The translations under genes and the position numbers were made by a program. From NCBI GenBank assembly GCA_020025715.1, contig JAHHRQ010000096.1, positions 1 through 5,517 of the forward strand: a stretch of 5,517 nucleotides of DNA, in the 5' to 3' direction. The stretch is from Oscillospiraceae bacterium (GTDB taxonomy: Bacteria > Bacillota > Clostridia > Oscillospirales > Oscillospiraceae). Shown one piece after another: positions 3,892-5,517 of the stretch (positions are counted from its first letter, which is position 1; each line of letters begins with the position of its first letter). Below the pieces are notes generated by a model. The model was not told the DNA's origin. It saw only the letters and a list, made by a program, of their open reading frames with translations, and ran no database searches.

Positions 3892-5079
3892 ATGTTTCCT
3901 GAAAAATTTCTTGCATGGGGCCGCAGCAAAAGCTGTATCAGAGAGCTTGCCGCCTACGGCAATGCCCGTAAAGCTCAGATAGGTGAAGATAAGGTTTTTG
4001 ATTTCAGCCTCGGAAACCCAAGTGTTCCCGCACCGGATTGTGTAAACAAATGTATAAAGGAGCTGCTTGATACCGAAGGCGGCACCATTCACGGCTACAC
4101 CCCTGCAGTCGGCCTGCCGGGGCTGAGAAAAGTTATTGCCGAGGACTTAAATAAAAAGAGCACCGTTCATATTTCTCCTGACTATATTTACGTCTGCTGC
4201 GGCGCTGCCGCAGGCCTTGTTGTTGCGCTCAGAGCCTTGCTTATGCCCGGAGATGAGGTTATCGCCTTTGCGCCTTTCTTCCCCGAATATAGGGTGTTTA
4301 CAGAGGGCGCAGGCGGAAAGCTTGTGTGCGTAAAGCCGGACGAGGCGCTTCAGCCCGACATTGAGGACTTTGAAAAGGCCATAAGTGAAAAAACCAAGGC
4401 GGTTATAGTAAATACTCCCAACAACCCCTCCGGTGTGGTGCTTAGAGCGGACACACTGGGTAAAATAGGCGAAATCCTTAAAAAAGCAGAGGAAAAGTAC
4501 GGCCACAGCATATACCTTATATCTGATGAACCGTACAGGGAGCTTGTGTATGACGGTGAGCCTGTGCCATGTGTATTTGACTATTATCACAACACTGTCA
4601 TGTGCTATTCATTCTCAAAGTCTCTCTCCCTGCCCGGTGAGCGTATAGGCTATCTGGCCCTAAGCTCTGCCATAGAACAGGCGGAGCGGGATGACCTTTT
4701 CGCAACAATCTGCGGCGCAGCAAGAGCTGCCGGATATGTTAATGCCCCCAGCCTTATGCAGAGAGTGATAGAAAAGTGCATAGGCAGTACATCCGACCTT
4801 TCCGTATATAAGGAAAACCGTGAGCTTCTGTATAACGGTCTTAAGGAGCTGGGCTTTAAGTGCGTATATCCTGACGGAGCCTTCTACCTGTTTATGAAGT
4901 GCCCCGAGGAGGATGCAAAGGCTTTCTCCGAGAAAGCTAAAAAACATGAACTGCTCCTTGTCCCCAGTGACGATTTCGGAATGGGCGGCTATGTAAGAAT
5001 AGCATACTGCGTGCCGGCGGATATGATCCGCCGCTCCATGCCTGCATTCAAGGCACTGGCTGAGGAATACGGATTATAA
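3892..5079 (+). CDS. Class I/II PLP-dependent aminotransferase
   Basis: This 395-residue cytoplasmic enzyme belongs to fold type I PLP aminotransferases (aspartate aminotransferase superfamily, subgroup I) and is of full family length. Seen: FSLGNPSVPAP (38-48), the N-terminal substrate loop; YTPAVGLPGLR (69-79); CGAAAGL (103-109), at the cofactor phosphate-binding turn; NTPNNPSG (174-181), with the Asn that contacts the PLP ring; SDEPY (211-215), with Asp212 expected to pair with the PLP nitrogen; SFSKSLSLPGERIGY (240-254), with Lys243 as the Schiff-base lysine and Arg251 near the cofactor phosphate; and YVRIAY (367-372), with Arg369 expected to bind the substrate carboxylate. The fold and chemistry are therefore clear. 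The amino-acid substrate is not; aspartate or another common 2-oxo acid pair is likely. It follows pncB by 28 nt with its own RBS. The link to NAD salvage is positional; whether aspartate metabolism ties the two together is speculation. Confidence 0.95.
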   Translation: MFPEKFLAWGRSKSCIRELAAYGNARKAQIGEDKVFDFSLGNPSVPAPDCVNKCIKELLDTEGGTIHGYTPAVGLPGLRKVIAEDLNKKSTVHISPDYIYVCCGAAAGLVVALRALLMPGDEVIAFAPFFPEYRVFTEGAGGKLVCVKPDEALQPDIEDFEKAISEKTKAVIVNTPNNPSGVVLRADTLGKIGEILKKAEEKYGHSIYLISDEPYRELVYDGEPVPCVFDYYHNTVMCYSFSKSLSLPGERIGYLALSSAIEQAERDDLFATICGAARAAGYVNAPSLMQRVIEKCIGSTSDLSVYKENRELLYNGLKELGFKCVYPDGAFYLFMKCPEEDAKAFSEKAKKHELLLVPSDDFGMGGYVRIAYCVPADMIRRSMPAFKALAEEYGL

Positions 5080-5517
5080 AGTAAATAAAAAAAGGACGTT
5101 TCCACATGGAAACGTCCTTTTTTTATTCGGCAATCTTTTTAAATGCCTTTTTAAAAGCTCATACAGCAGATAAAATGCAAAGCAGGCAAGTATAAACCGC
5201 AGGTGCATTAAAACTGCCGTGTATCTGTCAGAGGCAAAGGCCGCCGCATAAATGTATAAATTTACAAAATACACTGCACTTAAAAACAGCACCGGTGCTC
5301 TGAATTTCTTCATCACCAGAGACAAAAGCACAGCCGCCGCGCAGAAGATGAAGTTTAACTTGTACGCCGCCTGAACTGCGGAAATGGGAGTGCCCAGAAC
5401 TTCGTTCCAGTACCATGGCCAGTTGAGCATCATGCGGGGCTTTAGGTAGAGATAAGTTTTCAAAAATGAGGCAGGATTGGTTTTAAACCAGTGTTCCATG
5501 CGATATTCTGCACTCAT
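5074..5517 (-). CDS. Multi-pass membrane protein, 3' part only, possible frameshift near the end
   Basis: The gene enters from the right edge. An ATG falls exactly at 5517, but the sequence there (SAEYRMEHWFKTNPASFLK) looks internal, so the start is probably outside. In the visible 147 codons a soluble stretch with aromatic residues (LNWPWYWNEVLG, 31-42) is followed by three hydrophobic helices at about 52-69, 74-95 and 103-121, and a basic tail. The SDRY after the second helix and the general layout resemble the C-terminal end of GT-C/family 39-like membrane glycosyltransferases; this is a weak resemblance. The last 16 residues (NKKRTFPCGNVLFLFTL region) are encoded by the terminator hairpin, and the frame overlaps the aminotransferase stop by 6 nt. 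In the -1 frame the tail reads KKAFKKIAE and stops at 5125-5123, just before the terminator stem, which looks more natural. Either a one-base deletion, a sequence error or slippage could explain this. Confidence 0.65.
   Translation of the reverse strand: MSAEYRMEHWFKTNPASFLKTYLYLKPRMMLNWPWYWNEVLGTPISAVQAAYKLNFIFCAAAVLLSLVMKKFRAPVLFLSAVYFVNLYIYAAAFASDRYTAVLMHLRFILACFAFYLLYELLKRHLKRLPNKKRTFPCGNVLFLFTL
5087..5124. terminator. Bidirectional intrinsic terminator between convergent genes
   Basis: Arms 5087-5104 and 5107-5124 are perfect reverse complements, A7-GGACGTTTCCA against TGGAAACGTCC-T7. The working stem is GGACGTTTCC/GGAAACGTCC with a 4-nt ACAT loop, and there is a T-run of seven on either strand. 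It begins 7 nt after the aminotransferase stop and serves both that operon and the membrane protein gene coming the other way. Confidence 0.93.
5136..5154 (-). other. Two tandem TTTAAAAA slip-prone tracts
   Basis: On the minus strand, in the last codons of the membrane protein, T-TTA-AAA occurs twice in the same phase, ending in A5 runs at 5152-5148 and 5140-5136. The pattern fits the X-XXY-YYZ form used in -1 ribosomal slippage. A shift at either one moves the reader to the frame that ends at 5123. The adjacent terminator stem begins about 20 nt downstream. Whether slippage happens is unknown; A/T-rich runs like this are also common by chance and are hotspots for indels. Confidence 0.35.

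Noticed and set aside
4147..4590. A 147-residue minus-strand ORF within the aminotransferase gene
   Set aside because: It is a shadow of the aminotransferase, which has all expected PLP motifs in the plus frame.

Overview
The window looks like a chromosomal segment from a Gram-positive anaerobe of the Clostridia, probably of the Oscillospiraceae/Ruminococcaceae or Lachnospiraceae kind. This is an inference from strong AGGAGG-type ribosome binding sites, good sigma-A style promoters, a short alanine-rich lipoprotein, a VanY-type (M15) peptidase, and a galactokinase-family protein of the 'GNHTDH' type, a variant I associate with Firmicutes. No mobile element, CRISPR array, tRNA or rRNA is visible.

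Layout. (1) 3-341, plus: the last 112 codons of an M15 D,D-carboxypeptidase-like protein, cut by the window edge. (2) 342-482: a convergent intergenic stretch with a perfect 19-bp hairpin (362-404) and a 23-bp tandem repeat (411-480). On the minus strand this repeat region is an 84-nt tract with no G. (3) 483-770, minus: a 95-residue Ala/Pro/Asp-rich lipoprotein with its own RBS, a ~90-nt leader and a clear promoter (867-895). (4) 896-1110: no gene; it holds a 9-bp AT-rich inverted repeat, a pair of 15-bp direct repeats with a 21-bp period, and a strong intrinsic terminator for the next gene. (5) 1111-2187, minus: a galactokinase-family (GHMP) protein that lacks the usual catalytic aspartate. 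(6) 2188-2396: a divergent control region with a promoter for each side and a 9-bp inverted repeat placed around the galactokinase-like promoter. (7) 2397-3863 and 3892-5079, plus: nicotinate phosphoribosyltransferase (pncB) followed 28 nt later by a class I PLP aminotransferase, apparently one transcript. (8) 5087-5124: a bidirectional terminator. (9) 5074-5517, minus: the 3' part of a multi-pass membrane protein, perhaps a GT-C/family 39-like glycosyltransferase, whose annotated frame runs through the terminator; a -1 frame would stop neatly in front of it.

How the genes fit together. The one clear functional unit is the NAD-salvage operon (pncB plus aminotransferase). The galactokinase-like gene is divergent from it and has separate control signals, so a shared function is not implied. 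The most unusual points are altered catalytic motifs in two enzymes (Glu to Asn in the M15 peptidase; Asp to Gly and Glu to Asn in the galactokinase-like protein), the possible frameshift at two tandem TTTAAAAA tracts in the membrane protein, and the repeat-built G-free tail behind the lipoprotein gene. I saw no complete novel multi-gene system.
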